The notes beneath the pieces were generated by a model. The model was not told the DNA's origin. It did no database searches and saw only the letters and a program-made list of their open reading frames with translations. DNA of 37,993 bases from contig JBJXGO010000140.1 in NCBI GenBank assembly GCA_046160345.1, positions 1 through 37,993 on the forward strand, in the 5' to 3' direction. Position 1 is the stretch's first letter. Each line of letters opens with the position of its first letter. Both the position numbers and the translations under genes were made by a program. The DNA comes from M3007 sp046160345. Its GTDB lineage: Bacteria; Bacteroidota; Bacteroidia; Chitinophagales; Saprospiraceae. Below are positions 22,292 to 32,300 of this stretch, piece by piece.

Positions 22292-23875
22292 TCAATGGTG
22301 GCCACCGCCATCTTCTCCTTCAATGAGCGCACCTGTATCATGGTGAAGGCTTTCATCCAGATAAGGATCTTTAAGCGGAACAAGGGAGGCTTTTGAAAGT
22401 TGGTTAAAAAAGAAGAAAAGGAATAAACTCAAAAATCCAATCAAAATACCAATCTCTTCCAATCCGGGAATGGTGAAACCCAATTTGAAACCGTTTGAAT
22501 CGTCATGGTGATGGCCATGTTCCTCACCATGGGAGTCGGCTGCTGCAGCCCCTTCATGTGGTTCAGGCTCAGGTTTATCTCCATCCGCATGTTCTGCGCC
22601 CCCGGAATGTTCATCGGTATGGGCAGGTGTTGCTGTTGTATCGCCATGGCTATGGTTAGCGTCCTCATGATCATCGCCTTCGCTATGGGTGGTATCGGCT
22701 TCAGTAACGGGTTGGCCTTCCTCTTGTGCGGTAGATGAAGTGGCAGGTGCCACATTGCTGTGACTATGTCCATTTTTCCCTTCAGCCAATTCGGTAGCCT
22801 CATGAGCCGCAATCCGGGCGCCCGGCTTGATCATGTAGAAATAATCCCACCAGTGGCCAAAGAAAACAATGAGTGCCACAAAGAACATGGTGCCAAACTT
22901 GCGTTTGGTGTCGTTGCGCATCAGTATAAGGAATGGCGTAACAAAGTTCAACAGCAGGTTGCCCCAAAACAATACCGGGTAATGGTTCATTCGCACGTTG
23001 AAATAGATAGTCTCCTCGCCATTGTTAGCATACCATATAAGCATAAACTGGTCAAACCACAAATAAGTCCAGAATACAGAAATGCCGAACAGGAATTTCC
23101 CAATATCATGCAGGTGGTTCTGAGTAACATATTCCAGATAACCCAGCGATTTGAGGTAAATGATCAGAATAATCGTCAATGAAAGCGAACCGAGCCACAT
23201 TGAGATCATTGAATACCAGGCAAACATGGTACTGTACCAGTGCGGGTCAACTGACATGACCGATTGCCAAAGGAACACAGTGCTCAGGAATCCGCCCAAT
23301 GGCAGGAAAGAAGCTGCCCACTTGCGCTGCTTTTTGTAGTACTTGAAGTCCTCGGTTTCCATCGTATCCTGGTCCACCGATGCCTTACGCAGGTTTTTTG
23401 CCCAATAATACCAGATCAATAAAAAACCAATGGTGCCAATGGTGAACCAGACAGGATTAAGGAAGCCTTTTTTGCCTGCAAGGATACGATCATAATGTGG
23501 CGCCTCTGGGTCTGTAATATTGATGTCAAGGCTGTTCCAGTGGTAGAGGTGATGGAAATGTCCCCATACCCCCAAGGCTACCACCCCCATGAGAATCAGG
23601 CCGACCCACATGAACAGGCTCATGGATTCCCATACACGCCGCACCACCGAGTTCCAACCAGCAAATGCAGTGATCTGCGCCGAAAGGAAGAACATGGACG
23701 TGAAGGCAATACCCGTGAAAAACACCGAGTTGTGCAGCCAGTTGGTCCAGAATCGTGTGTGGTACTCATCGTCGTTGAAAAACGTGAGCGCTAGGCACAC
23801 CGCACCCAAAACCATTCCACTGATCAACAGCGTTTTAGTTTTGCGTTCAAATACAAATTGTGTATTCAGGTTCAT
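22292..23875 (-). CDS. actF: ACIII quinol-cytochrome c oxidoreductase subunit ActF
   Basis: This 527-residue membrane protein is the ActF subunit of Alternative Complex III, related to the NrfD-like ActC. It has about ten membrane segments, with WSVMSVDPHWYSTMF-like sequence near 203-218 (WQSVMSVDPHWYSTMF) as a family hallmark. Between the ninth segment (about 324-349) and the last one (about 473-491) is a loop of about 100 residues (358-461) with 16 His and many Asp and Glu, and the C terminus ends GGGHH. Its position is separated from actE by two unrelated genes, while coxB follows after 27 bp. The His-rich loop is not part of the usual core and could bind metal ions (inference). Confidence 0.93.
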   Translation of the reverse strand: MNLNTQFVFERKTKTLLISGMVLGAVCLALTFFNDDEYHTRFWTNWLHNSVFFTGIAFTSMFFLSAQITAFAGWNSVVRRVWESMSLFMWVGLILMGVVALGVWGHFHHLYHWNSLDINITDPEAPHYDRILAGKKGFLNPVWFTIGTIGFLLIWYYWAKNLRKASVDQDTMETEDFKYYKKQRKWAASFLPLGGFLSTVFLWQSVMSVDPHWYSTMFAWYSMISMWLGSLSLTIILIIYLKSLGYLEYVTQNHLHDIGKFLFGISVFWTYLWFDQFMLIWYANNGEETIYFNVRMNHYPVLFWGNLLLNFVTPFLILMRNDTKRKFGTMFFVALIVFFGHWWDYFYMIKPGARIAAHEATELAEGKNGHSHSNVAPATSSTAQEEGQPVTEADTTHSEGDDHEDANHSHGDTTATPAHTDEHSGGAEHADGDKPEPEPHEGAAAADSHGEEHGHHHDDSNGFKLGFTIPGLEEIGILIGFLSLFLFFFFNQLSKASLVPLKDPYLDESLHHDTGALIEGEDGGGHH

Positions 23876-23957
23876 ATAGCAAGGTCGGACAAAGCCGGGT
23901 TATGTTTGTTGTTGTTGATATTCGAAGCATTCTAGATTTGACAACTTTTAAAAAATT

Positions 23958-24665
23958 TCACCAAAATTTGAAGCCAATTCCCAGTGTAGCAAACCACGCA
24001 GTCCCATCAGAATACCATTTTGCAGTAGGCTGGGGAACGCCTTGATAAGTGTATTCAAACGTTAAATCCTGAAAAGATTTATGTCCAAAAGCATAACTCA
24101 GATTCAACCCTAAATCAACCCTTTTGAAAATAACAACCCCAAATTCCAAACCGAGTTCAGGTACAATTTGAGTCGTGTAGTATGGAGTATTATAAATGAC
24201 TCCTGCAAAATCTGGGTCTGTTCGGCTATCAATTATGTCTGATATTTCAGGGTCATTTGTTGGCCGAGATTTTTGAAGGTTTAGCATTAATGTTGGTATA
24301 CAATAAAGCCCTTTCTTTTTCATCAAATCATAACCGACCCCCAAACTAAATCTCGTGATTTTCAAATAACTAGCACCATTCCCGCCCCAACTGGCCCCAA
24401 GATTTGGATAGTATGGGCGATGAATACTGAAATCCGTCCAACCCTCAAAATAGGAGTATCCCAAAAAAGCATTCCACCGCTCATCGAACGAATGTTGATA
24501 CCTCAAAAGGGTAAAGTTACGATTTGTGTATTCTTCATATTGGCTTATTACAGGGGTAATTGTTTTAGAGTTGTAAAAGATTTGGCCGACATTGTACTTT
24601 AATGTCTGTGCCTCAGTTGAGACATTAAAGAGAACCAACACGAACAAAAATATTTTTTTCATCAT
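23958..24665 (-). CDS. Outer membrane beta-barrel-like protein inside the act cluster
   Basis: This 235-residue protein has a signal peptide (about 1-20, MMKKIFLFVLVLFNVSTEAQ) and a beta-rich mature part with alternating strands (FTLLRYQHSFDERWNAFLGY, YLKITRFSLGVGYDL, LGLEFGVVIFKRVDLGLNLSYAF, FATLGIGFKFW), ending in an aromatic residue as is typical of outer membrane barrels. I cannot assign a function. It lies 11 bp after the PKD lipoprotein gene and interrupts the actE-actF order. Its DNA is more AT-rich than that of the act genes around it. It may have been acquired together with the PKD gene. Confidence 0.8.
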   Translation of the reverse strand: MMKKIFLFVLVLFNVSTEAQTLKYNVGQIFYNSKTITPVISQYEEYTNRNFTLLRYQHSFDERWNAFLGYSYFEGWTDFSIHRPYYPNLGASWGGNGASYLKITRFSLGVGYDLMKKKGLYCIPTLMLNLQKSRPTNDPEISDIIDSRTDPDFAGVIYNTPYYTTQIVPELGLEFGVVIFKRVDLGLNLSYAFGHKSFQDLTFEYTYQGVPQPTAKWYSDGTAWFATLGIGFKFW

Positions 24666-24676
24666 TTTTTTTAGTC

Positions 24677-26257
24677 CTAGTCTAACGTCAGTGGATCGAA
24701 GCTAAGTTCTGTACTTGTGGCTGTCCTTTTAAAGCGGTGGAAGGATGACAACTTATTTGCTTCCCTTCTTGGAGTGTTTTCAGGAATGACCCATTGTTCA
24801 TAACTTGCAGTTACGCAATTGGGGTCTGGAACACAAATCTGTCTGACAAATCCGTCAAAGTCTGGCACTTTCTCACAAACCCTTACCCCGCCCACTGTGA
24901 TATCTCGCCAATAATATCCTCGAAGTCCAGCACTAATACTTTGAACTTTTGTAGCATTCCAAAAGTAAATGATAAATCCAGATCTTTTAAGGGTTTTGGT
25001 ACTCGAACCAACTGAACCATTGAGTACCCATACTTTACCATCAATCCTCCATTTTTTCCCTGTGTTATCTACATTGTCAAAAGTCTTCGAACCACTTTTT
25101 TCTTTTGTTATTCCACATGTCTGAGGATTCAAGACTATTGTTTTTGTAAAGCTACAAACTATGCTATTCCCCGCTAATGCTTGTACAGTGACACTAACTG
25201 TCGTGCCTGGTGGCAGACTGTATTGATGGGTAACGGAACTACCTAATGCTGAACCCCCATCTCCAAAAAGCCACTTAAAGGTAAAGCCCCCAAATGGCGT
25301 TAGTGAAAAATTAAATTTGCTACTGCCAAGATGTACAACTGAAAAGTTCGTGATCTGACAGATTTGGACTACAATATTACTAGTTTCAATAGATCCATTT
25401 TCATGATGAACCTTGAGTTGAAGTGCCTCATTTTCAACAAATGTCTTATTCGGGTTTACCCCTGTAGATGTCAAGCCATTAGCGTAAACCCACTCATAAC
25501 TTACACCATTGGATTCATAGAATGAACAGTTGGAGATTTGAATCGCATTATTGTTCGGGTTAACTTGAGCAATTTTTACATCCTTGATTTGTATCGTGGA
25601 AACTGTTTGTCCAGCAGAGGATACGTTGTGGTATTTAGACCACTCTTGAGCGTCTACACTAGATTTCCTGAGATTATAGGAATCTGTTATCTGCTCAAAA
25701 GGAAGATATTTTATAGCGTTATAGATCGAAATGTCATTGTTTGCAATAATAACAACTCCTCCTTCATCAAAAAAACGATAAACTCGGCTTCCAACCCTAA
25801 CCGAACCATACTTGTTTAACACTGTTTTCCAATATGGATTTGCGACAATGGAATTGATAGTGTCGTTGCCTGCATTTAGTTCCGAATTTATGTAGTTTTC
25901 TTCGAGGGCACGAACTGACAAATAACCCTTCCCATGCTCAAAATTAAGGCAAATTGGGTGGTCCGTATTATTACCTTCTACAGCGTTTGGATCTATCCCC
26001 AATTGTACAAACGCACTATTTACTAATGCAGAATCAGCCTCCTGTGATCTTAAATAATCAACAAAACCCCATAAATGTTCGAAAGAATTAAAGGTCAGAA
26101 TAGAATCCGCAACTGTTGGAATCTCAATATCCCGATTTGAAGCGGAATACGAGATGTTATCATTGTTGCTGAATGTTTTTTCTTTTGAGCAAAATTCAAA
26201 TAAAACAATCGCAGCCGCTAAAAAAAGTGCTGTTGACAGAATGAAAAATGTTTTCAT
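24677..26257 (-). CDS. Lipoprotein-like protein with a PKD domain, inside the act cluster
   Basis: This 526-residue protein starts with a hydrophobic leader and a Cys at 23 (FEFCSKE), a weak lipobox. A region of about 270 residues that I cannot assign follows, then a PKD-type beta-sandwich near 301-376 (FKWLFGDGGSALGSSVTHQYSLPPG, VSVTVQA) and a Cys-containing C-terminal part. PKD domains usually mediate surface contact. The product is probably on the outer membrane or periplasmic face. It sits between actE and actF in the same orientation, has no respiratory feature, and its DNA looks more AT-rich. It probably pairs with the barrel-like gene 11 bp downstream. Confidence 0.78.
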   Translation of the reverse strand: MKTFFILSTALFLAAAIVLFEFCSKEKTFSNNDNISYSASNRDIEIPTVADSILTFNSFEHLWGFVDYLRSQEADSALVNSAFVQLGIDPNAVEGNNTDHPICLNFEHGKGYLSVRALEENYINSELNAGNDTINSIVANPYWKTVLNKYGSVRVGSRVYRFFDEGGVVIIANNDISIYNAIKYLPFEQITDSYNLRKSSVDAQEWSKYHNVSSAGQTVSTIQIKDVKIAQVNPNNNAIQISNCSFYESNGVSYEWVYANGLTSTGVNPNKTFVENEALQLKVHHENGSIETSNIVVQICQITNFSVVHLGSSKFNFSLTPFGGFTFKWLFGDGGSALGSSVTHQYSLPPGTTVSVTVQALAGNSIVCSFTKTIVLNPQTCGITKEKSGSKTFDNVDNTGKKWRIDGKVWVLNGSVGSSTKTLKRSGFIIYFWNATKVQSISAGLRGYYWRDITVGGVRVCEKVPDFDGFVRQICVPDPNCVTASYEQWVIPENTPRREANKLSSFHRFKRTATSTELSFDPLTLD

Positions 26258-26322
26258 AATAACATTGTTTAGGATAAGATAAACTGTCTGATTTAGTTTT
26301 ATATGTTTTTAGTCGTCAATTC

Positions 26323-27150
26323 TCATTTACTTGTTGTTAATACAGACACAGGAGCAGCACGCCCTGGCCCTGTGGCCTCCCCTTTGGACGGTTTCTCAAT
26401 ATTGCTCAAAGAGTTCGCTTTTTCGTTGTACTCAAGGTTTTTGCTTTTGGCTTGCAAGGAACGGATATAGTGGATCACTTGCCAGCGCTCTTCGTAGGAC
26501 AACTTATCGGCATATCCACCCATTACGTTTTTGCCGTGCATTATCGCAAAATAAAAGCGGCCGTTTCCTGCACCAATCATATCGTCGGCCAAAAGATTCT
26601 TCGGGGCAGCCGGATATTTGGCATCAGGTACCGTTACGAGCACTCCCTGGCCATCTCCTTTTGTTCCGTGGCATACGCCACAATAAATGTCATACAATGG
26701 CTTGGCGTGGTCCAGCCCACTTTTGGTAATAGGGAATGGGTTATTTATCATTTCCTTTTCACACCGCAAGCGCTCTTCTTCCGTATTGGAATAGGTAAAC
26801 GGAGCAGAGCCATTTACTTGTGCATAAATGGCATTGGGGGCATTTTTGCCGTGAATTATGTCAAGCGCGGATGCATCGGTATAATAAACTCCGGTATATC
26901 CGCGTGGCACTGAGCCTTCTACGATTCCACGAGGCTGTGAAAGTTGCGATTTGCTGAATACCTGGCCGTACTTGGAGTCATTCCAGTGGTTCCAGTGGTA
27001 GTCACTATATTGGTTGGCCTCGTAGCTCACAGGGTGAGACATGTCAGGCATATATTCATGGCCAGTCTTGTTTACGCCAGCTGGAGAACACACTGAAAAC
27101 AGCCAGGCAAAAAGAGCCACACCGAGAATCGCGCCAATTGCGTATTTCAT
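26323..27150 (-). CDS. actE: ACIII monoheme cytochrome c subunit ActE
   Basis: This 275-residue protein is a lipoprotein-type cytochrome c. A hydrophobic leader ends in LFSVC with C21 as the probable lipid-bearing residue. The heme motif is C157-G-V-C160-H161, and the axial Met is likely one of those in MHGKNVMGGY near 204-213. ActE carries electrons from ActA towards the oxidase or a soluble cytochrome. It follows actD by 41 bp. The next genes downstream are not respiratory, so actF is separated from it by about 2.4 kb. Confidence 0.95.
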   Translation of the reverse strand: MKYAIGAILGVALFAWLFSVCSPAGVNKTGHEYMPDMSHPVSYEANQYSDYHWNHWNDSKYGQVFSKSQLSQPRGIVEGSVPRGYTGVYYTDASALDIIHGKNAPNAIYAQVNGSAPFTYSNTEEERLRCEKEMINNPFPITKSGLDHAKPLYDIYCGVCHGTKGDGQGVLVTVPDAKYPAAPKNLLADDMIGAGNGRFYFAIMHGKNVMGGYADKLSYEERWQVIHYIRSLQAKSKNLEYNEKANSLSNIEKPSKGEATGPGRAAPVSVLTTSK

Positions 27151-27191
27151 AATTCTTGTTGATTCGTTGAATGGTTGATTTGGGGGTTTGA

Positions 27192-27722
27192 TTACATCAT
27201 TTTTTCATTCACCTCTTCTGCCTGGGTGTTTTTGAAAAAACCTTTTAAATTACTAACTGTACTTGCAGACGCGTCGGTCACGTCGAATGCGATACAAAAC
27301 TTGTCGTCGGTAGTACGATGGTCGAGCATCTTGGCTTTAACGCCGGGCCACATTCCGCAAATCGTGTAAAACGTGATAGTCATGCCCCATGCCGCGAACA
27401 AAACCGTCATCTCGAAAGTGATTGGAATAAAGGCAGGTACCGACCAGTAGGGCTTTCCTCCGTACATGGTGGGCCAATCGCTAACAAAAATCCATGTCAT
27501 AGCCAAAAAGCCAAAAGAAGCACCAATGGCTCCATAAATGAAACCAAGGTAATGCAAGCGGCTTTCTTTCAATCCAAGGAGTGGGTCAAGACCGTGCACT
27601 GGAAATGGAGAAAAAACATCCATGATGTCCAGGTGCGCTGCATTGGCGGCCTTTACAGCCCCCTTCAGATCTTCTTCGTCGTTGTAAATCCCGTAAAGGA
27701 CTTTTGTATTTTCAGCAGCCAT
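27192..27722 (-). CDS. actD: ACIII subunit ActD (DUF3341)
   Basis: This 176-residue protein is the ActD subunit (DUF3341). It has a cytoplasmic N-terminal ferredoxin-like part (VLYGIYNDEEDLKGAV), the phrase FSPFPVHGLDPLLGLKESRL near 37-56, and two membrane segments (about 58-80 and 97-124). I set the start at the ATG at 27722 because the DUF3341 fold begins there; an upstream in-frame ATG would add 20 residues without homology. It holds no cofactor in the known ACIII complexes and lies between actC (91 bp) and actE (41 bp). Confidence 0.95.
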   Translation of the reverse strand: MAAENTKVLYGIYNDEEDLKGAVKAANAAHLDIMDVFSPFPVHGLDPLLGLKESRLHYLGFIYGAIGASFGFLAMTWIFVSDWPTMYGGKPYWSVPAFIPITFEMTVLFAAWGMTITFYTICGMWPGVKAKMLDHRTTDDKFCIAFDVTDASASTVSNLKGFFKNTQAEEVNEKMM

Positions 27723-27813
27723 TTTATTTAAATGGTAAGTGTTAAATGTTAAGTCTTTCAATTGGCAAATAATAAGTGGCAAGCGGAATAGAACCCCCTT
27801 GTCACTAAATCAC

Positions 27814-29223
27814 TCAATGCCCGTGTTTTACCTTTTTGCCATGATCATGCTTCGCATCAGGGCCGATGTACTGGTCGCCCGCAACTTTCAAGATCGCCTT
27901 CACCTCTGCAATGGCTACCACAGGGGCTACTCTGCAGAAGACCAGGTAACAGAAAAAGAACAAACCGAGCGTTCCGGTAAATAGACTGATCTCCACCCAG
28001 GTAGGGCGATAATAACTCCAGGATGAAGGGAGGAAATCACGTGCCAGGGTGGTCGCAATGATCACAAAGCGCTCAAACCACATCCCTACGTTGATCACAA
28101 TTGAAAGGAAGAACGTCCACCAGATGCTGCGGCGAATTTTGCGCGACCAAAATACCTGTGGACTGACCACGTTGCAGAACATCATGCCAAAATACGCCCA
28201 CCAGTAAATACCGAAAACACGGTTATAAAAAGCGAATTGCTCATAAATATAGCCTGAGTACCAGGCGATAAACAATTCGGTCAAATAAGCCACGCCGACA
28301 ATTGTGCCTGTCAGCACAATTACCTTATTCATGGATTCCACGTGGTTGATAGTTATATACTGCTCAAGCTTCAACACCTTTCTGGTAATTACCATGAGTG
28401 TTTGCACCATCGCAAAACCCGAGAAAACGGCGCCTGCCACGAAATAAGGCGGAAAAATCGTCGTATGCCAGCCAGGTATGACCGAGGTTGCAAAGTCAAA
28501 GGATACGATGGTGTGCACTGAAAGTACCAGCGGGGTTGAAATTCCCGCCAAAACAAGCGAGAGCGCTTCCCACCGCTGCCAGTGCTTGGCGCTTCCTGTC
28601 CAGCCGAAGGAGAAGGTTTCGTACATCTTACGGCGAAAACCTTTGGCACGGTCACGGACTGTAGCCAGGTCAGGCACCAAACCTGTGTACCAGAACAAAA
28701 GCGAAACTGAAAAATATGTCGAGATCGCAAACACGTCCCACAAAAGCGGGGAGTTAAAGTTGGTCCAGATAGGGCCACGAGTATTTGGGAAAGGCATAAT
28801 GAAGAATGCCAGCCAAACACGCCCCATGTGAATGATCGGGAACTGCCCGGCACATATCACCGCAAAGATCGTCATTGCTTCTGCAGCGCGGTTTACTCCG
28901 GTGCGCCAACGCTGGCGGAATAGCAAAAGAATGGCGGAGATGAGCGTTCCTGCGTGACCGATACCGATCCACCACACAAAGTTGGTTATGTCCCAAGCCC
29001 AGTTGATGGAACGGTTTGCGCCCCATTCGCCAATACCTTTCCATACCGTCCAGCAGACAGCGAAAATATAAAGGGCGAGAAAAGCCGAGGCGAGGGAAAA
29101 AGCAACAATCCACTCCCGCGAGGGGGTTTTCTCTGTCGGGCTGCACAAATCCTCTGTGATGTTGTGGTAGGATTTGTTCCCTTCAATCAATATGTGCCGT
29201 ACGGCCGCTACTGGTTGAGACAT
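27814..29223 (-). CDS. actC: ACIII integral membrane subunit ActC (NrfD/PsrC-like)
   Basis: This 469-residue protein is an NrfD/PsrC-type membrane subunit with about ten membrane helices. A cytosolic N terminus leads to WAWDITNFVWWIGIGHAGTLIS near 75-96, the site associated with quinol binding in ACIII, and FPIIHMGRVWLAFFIMP near 128-144. The C terminus is charged and His-rich (HDHGKKVKHGH). With ActF it forms the membrane arm that oxidises menaquinol. It follows actB by 88 bp, a gap that holds short repeats. Confidence 0.96.
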   Translation of the reverse strand: MSQPVAAVRHILIEGNKSYHNITEDLCSPTEKTPSREWIVAFSLASAFLALYIFAVCWTVWKGIGEWGANRSINWAWDITNFVWWIGIGHAGTLISAILLLFRQRWRTGVNRAAEAMTIFAVICAGQFPIIHMGRVWLAFFIMPFPNTRGPIWTNFNSPLLWDVFAISTYFSVSLLFWYTGLVPDLATVRDRAKGFRRKMYETFSFGWTGSAKHWQRWEALSLVLAGISTPLVLSVHTIVSFDFATSVIPGWHTTIFPPYFVAGAVFSGFAMVQTLMVITRKVLKLEQYITINHVESMNKVIVLTGTIVGVAYLTELFIAWYSGYIYEQFAFYNRVFGIYWWAYFGMMFCNVVSPQVFWSRKIRRSIWWTFFLSIVINVGMWFERFVIIATTLARDFLPSSWSYYRPTWVEISLFTGTLGLFFFCYLVFCRVAPVVAIAEVKAILKVAGDQYIGPDAKHDHGKKVKHGH

Positions 29224-29250
29224 AAGTTTATTATTCGTTTATGAAGGTCT

Positions 29251-29310
29251 ATTAGGGTTGATTAGGGTTGATAATCAACCTTTTATAAACCCTATAAACC
29301 CTTATCAACT
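29251..29310. repeat. TATCAACCC/AGGGTTGAT repeat block before actC
   Basis: Two tandem copies of ATTAGGGTTG (29251-29270) are followed by an AATCAACC, TATAAACCC, TATAAACCC, TTATCAAC series. The block fills the 88-bp spacer between actB and actC. Its words (AGGGTTGAT, TATCAACC) recur in the spacers near 17118-17165 and 18790-18824. Confidence 0.6.
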
Positions 29311-29311
29311 T

Positions 29312-32300
29312 TTAAGAAAAGAGTTCTTCGTTTGCGTTATGAATCTTTGCAGAATATTTGACTCCAGGGCGCACATTGATCTCTTCGAGCACCTTATAGG
29401 CCAATGTTCCCGCACCTTTATTGGCTTTGCTTACTTCGCTTTCCGGGTTGTTCAGATTTCCAAATACGATGGCACCGGTCGGGCAAGCGGTTTGGCAGGC
29501 GGTCCGCACATCGTTGTCCTGAATGGCACGCTGTTCCTTTTTAGCGGTTAATTTGCCTTCCTGAATGCGTTGCACGCAGAAAGAGCATTTCTCAATAACG
29601 CCGCGGGTACGGACGGTTACGTCAGGGTTCAATACCATACGAACCAAATTGTCCGAATAATATGGCAGGTCTTCGCCTTCCACATGGAACACGCGCTCTT
29701 CGTTGGATGGCCAAACATCTGCCGTAGTGTAGTCAAGCCAGTTGAAGCGGCGCACTTTATAGGGGCAGTTGTTAGCACAGTAACGGGTACCGATGCAGCG
29801 GTTGTAGGCCATTTGGTTGATGCCTTCCATGGAGTGGTTGGTAGCATTTACCGGGCAAACGTTTTCGCAAGGAGCATTGTCGCAGTGCTGACACATCATC
29901 GGCTGGTAAACCACTTTGGGATTCTCAAGATCACCATAGAAATAGCGGTCAATGCGCAACCAGGTCATTTCATGGTGGCGAGCCACTTCCTTCTTTCCTA
30001 CCACCGGCACGTTATTCTCGCTTATACATGCTACCTGGCAAGCTCCGCAGCCAATACAGGAATTAAGGTCAACGTACATGCCCCATTTCATTCCCGTAGC
30101 AAAATATTCTGTATTATCTGGATAAAGGGTTTGAGAATTCAGGTGTTCTGCTTCCTCGTGAAATCCTTCCAGTTTATGCTCCAGTTTCTGAAGGTCTTTG
30201 ATATTGGTCTGGAAAATAATGGAACGGTCGGTCAAGGAACCCTGGAACCCCTTCCAACCAAGCGATTTTTCATCAGCGTTGATAACTTTGCCTTCTTCTT
30301 TGCCCATAGCCTTCACACCCATCGTGTGGTGGTGCTGCACGCAAGCAAAGTCTTTGTCGCGAGTACCGGTTGGTGTTACCTTAACATCGCCAGCAGAATA
30401 TTGGGTAAGGCCATTTTCCTGCTTCAGCACAGCATTTACATTCGCGCCGAAAGTTGCTCCACATCCACCTGCTTCTCGTCCACCGCCCAATGCAATTGCC
30501 ACAGTACCAGCGGTTTGACCAAAATTGAGCACAACCGCGCATTTGAATTTTTGTCCGTTCACTTCTACTTCCACTTCGTCGCCATCCTTTAGGCCTTTCC
30601 AGCCGTCAAGGTTGTTTACCCCGTCCCATTCTACCGGTATGCTGAGATAATTGCCCCAAACGGTACGCGTGACCGGATCGGGCATTTCCTGAAGCCAGGG
30701 ATTGTGTGCGTATTGCCCTCCCCCGATATTAACGGTTTCGTAGAATGAAATTTCAATATCTGAGGAACCAGGCTTTGAAACACTTCCCGGGTCCACAGAA
30801 ACAGCCGAGTTGAAAATAGCGCTTACACCTGTAGAGGGAGTCTCAAACACTCCATCGTGAAGGCTCATTTCCCAGAATGCATCCTTAGAAAGGTATTTCG
30901 ACTGCTTTCCAAAGAGTTCGTTGGACCAATGTGCCTTTACGTATTCGTAGTAGGGCTGTTCTGCATTATTGTCCAGGTTTGGGCTTTCGCACCAGACCAG
31001 AAGTGAATGCTCGGCTTGACGCGTGGCAAACAGGGGAGCAATAGTAGGCTGAACCAGGCTCAACATACCTGATTTAGGCATGGCGTCCCCCCAAGATTCC
31101 AAAAAGTGGTGCGTGGGTGCAGCGTGGGTGCAAAGCAGGGTGGTTTCGTCCAGATTAGTGTTGAGCGAAATGCGTGTGCCCACTTTTTTGAACGCCTCCT
31201 GAAACGCCGCAGCATTGGGCAATTCCCAGGCAGGGTTTGCGCCCCAAACAATGACGGCAGAGACTTGTCCGCCATTCATTTCTTCGATTAACTTCGATAT
31301 GTTGCGTTCGTCGCCTTTCCGCGAATAATTTGCACCGTTGAAATCAATCGTTGAGTTCAGGTTGCCGAGTAGTTCGTTGATCTTGTTGACAATGATTTGT
31401 TCGGCTACATTGTTGGAGCCGGTCACAACTATGGATTTACCCCGGGCAGCCTGCAATTCTTTAGCCACTTTTTTTATGGCTGCAGCAGCTTTGTCGTTCA
31501 GTTTCGGGCCACCGCCATTACCTGATATTTCTCCATAAAGCGCTGCAATTGCGGCTCCTGTTTCACTGGGCCGGATCTGGATACGACTGTCGGCATTAGA
31601 TCCTGTGAGCGACATATAGCCTTCCACCTGGTAGTGGCGCGACATTTTTGCAGTCTTTTTACCCACTACTTTGCGGCCCTTGGCATAATCACGGGCTTGC
31701 TGGATCGGATTGCCCCAAGTTCCCAGAAAATCTGCTCCGAAAGAGCAAATAACCTTTGCTTCATCAAATTTGTAGTGTGGGAATGCCCGGAAACCGAAAC
31801 ATTTCTCATTTGCCTCCAACAAAGCCGCTGAAGAAACCGCGTCGTATGTGGTGACCGTGGCACTCGGATATTTGGCAACAAATTCAGCCAATGCCTTTTC
31901 GGCAGAGGGACTGATATTGGTATTGCTGATGATGCGGATATTTCCCGAAAGTTTGGCTTTTACTTCGCGGTCTAACGCATTCCATTCCATTTTTTCAATA
32001 CTGCCTTCTTTCACTGTGCCGGCATGTTGGATGCGGCGGATGTCGTAAAGGCTCAAAACAGAGGCTTGGGCTCGAGCACTGGTGCCACCATGCGTGACGC
32101 TGCTAAGGGTATTACCTTCAATTTTAATCGGGCGGCCTTCGCGGGTTTTCACCAATATAGCGCAATAATCGCCGCCATTGGAGAACGAGGAGGCAAAATA
32201 GTTTGCTATGCCAGGCACAATCTCATCTGGCTTGGTAACATAGGGAATTACCTTTTTAACCGGGATTTCGCAAGAGGCTGCGACGGTGGCTGCGCCAAGA

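Noticed and set aside
29570..30592. Long plus-strand open frame opposite actB
   Set aside because: It lies fully antisense to the conserved ActB coding sequence and has no recognisable family, so it is a shadow frame.
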